Origin: Batrachochytrium dendrobatidis JAM81
Taxonomy: Eukaryota > Chytridiomycota > Chytridiomycetes > Rhizophydiales
Assembly: GCF_000203795.2 (NCBI RefSeq)
Contig: NW_006281102.1
Span: 1,192,759 to 1,225,259 of the forward strand
Reading direction: 5' to 3'
Length of the DNA stretch: 32,501 nt
Position numbers and translations under genes: made by a program. Shown here piece after piece: positions 31,776 to 32,501 of the stretch. How positions within the stretch are numbered: the stretch's first letter is position 1; each line of letters opens with the position of its first letter. The notes under the pieces were generated by a model. It ran no database searches. It was not told the origin of the DNA and worked only from the letters and a program-made list of their open reading frames with translations.

Positions 31776-32501
31776 TTATCTACGGTAAAAATGTCGTTTG
31801 AAATGAAACCATAATTGTAATATTCCACGATCAAAAGAACTACGAAATCCTTTCTTGTGACTATACTCCCATTCTCGTTTAACTATCTTGAATGCAACAT
31901 CTTCATACGGTGGTCCTGCTATAAATCGTATCACTACCGTATCCTCCGATCCTACGTCTTTTTCAATCTTGTAGGTCGGTGCTTTGGTCTTGTCAATAAG
32001 ATCAGGATAGAAAACATTGAATTTGTACCCTTGTACAACCTGAATAAGTGGTTCCAATTAATAGTATTCAACCGTTAAGCGTAATCTCTAAACTTGGCAA
32101 TACATTCTATTCATAAACTAGACTTTTTTACCTTTGGTGGTGGATTATCATGATCGTAATGTGTTTGATTATACTTGTTCCATTCGTATCCAGTATGCAC
32201 ACGATTGAAATAACGTGGTTTACGTGGACGGTATTTGTCTTGCCAGAGATATGACTGATTTAAATCATGTTGATAAACAAAAATATTCAATGGTACAAGG
32301 TTATGATCGTAATTCAAATCATCGCTTATATCTACAACAAAAATAAACTCACTGCGGTGGCAACAGCTGCCTCATCCTTAAATACTGACTCATCAGCATC
32401 CATATCTCGAGCTGCCTCCTTGACAAATGCCTCCGCTATAAGATCCGTCTCATCCACACCTGCAACTTCTGCAAGCATGGCTATTTCATTGCGATCAGTT
32501 G
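31776..32501 (-). CDS. CACTN: Cactin, splicing-associated protein, C-terminal part (5' end outside the window)
   Basis: The terminal exon 32039-31776 encodes VVQGYKFNVFYPDLIDKTKA, then AGPPYEDVAFKIVKREWEYS and LWFHFKRHFYRR, ending in a stop. The preceding exon ends at 32132 and encodes YLWQDKYRPRKPRYFNRVHT and GYEWNKYNQTHYDHDNPPPK. The intron between them is 92 bases, GT-AG, phase 0. This is the highly conserved C-terminal Cactin domain, almost word for word as in animals. Cactin acts with the spliceosome in the nucleus. Upstream, the frame is open to about 32339. Then a separate acidic open piece in another frame (about 32340-32501, including DETDLIAEAFVKEAARDMDA) probably belongs to an earlier exon. 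The join between these is unresolved: the visible GTGAGT...TAG pair would make an intron of only 21 bases and does not keep frame. Confidence 0.93.

Noticed and set aside
1..32501. CRISPR arrays, tRNA, rRNA, bacterial operons
   Set aside because: No regularly spaced direct repeats, no tRNA cloverleaf recognised by eye, and gene structure is eukaryotic with introns.

Overview
The window looks like nuclear DNA from a chytrid fungus, most likely Rhizophydiales close to the amphibian pathogens Batrachochytrium. The reasons are short GT-AG introns, conserved fungal and animal housekeeping genes with spliceosomal features, and small lineage-specific secreted proteins. There are also decayed crinkler-like effector relics and a Ty1/copia relic in AT-rich, gene-poor DNA. 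The genus is an inference from gene content and style; no search was run. A run of 456 N shows that this is a scaffold with a gap.

Left part (1 to about 17.6 kb) is gene-sparse. A 5'-truncated DUF4246 gene (3-1754, +) is followed by two secreted-protein genes (2741-3262 and 6520-6984, +). Each sits in long stretches of apparently empty DNA, and the two share an identical 12-base TATA-box block. Then come a decayed, crinkler-like coding relic (about 7255-8199, +) and a degraded Ty1/copia pol relic (about 8560-10010, -). Next is a large inverted duplication (about 9935-12675) carrying two convergent genes for 55-residue cysteine-rich secreted peptides. After more empty DNA there is a better-preserved crinkler-like pseudogene (about 14768-16290, -).

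Right part (17.6 kb to the end) is gene-dense and conserved. It holds Pelota/Dom34 (5 exons, -), a 1006-residue single-pass membrane protein of unknown function (4 exons, -), an oligopeptidase B-like S9 serine peptidase with unusual extensions (3 exons, -), a Gemin7-like gene (2 exons, +), a forkhead transcription factor (2 exons, -) and the 3' end of Cactin (-). Most exon joins were worked out by hand, and those of the five complete genes keep frame with GT-AG boundaries. Pelota acts in ribosome rescue, Gemin7 in snRNP assembly and Cactin in splicing, so this half is core RNA biology plus regulation.

The most notable structure is the palindromic duplication. The arms are nearly identical in promoter, signal peptide and 3' UTR, but the mature peptide is heavily changed apart from its four cysteines. 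The assembly gap lies inside one arm, where the other arm has only about 30 bases. This contrast between a gene-dense conserved block and a repeat-rich effector block resembles the two-compartment genome layout described for Batrachochytrium.
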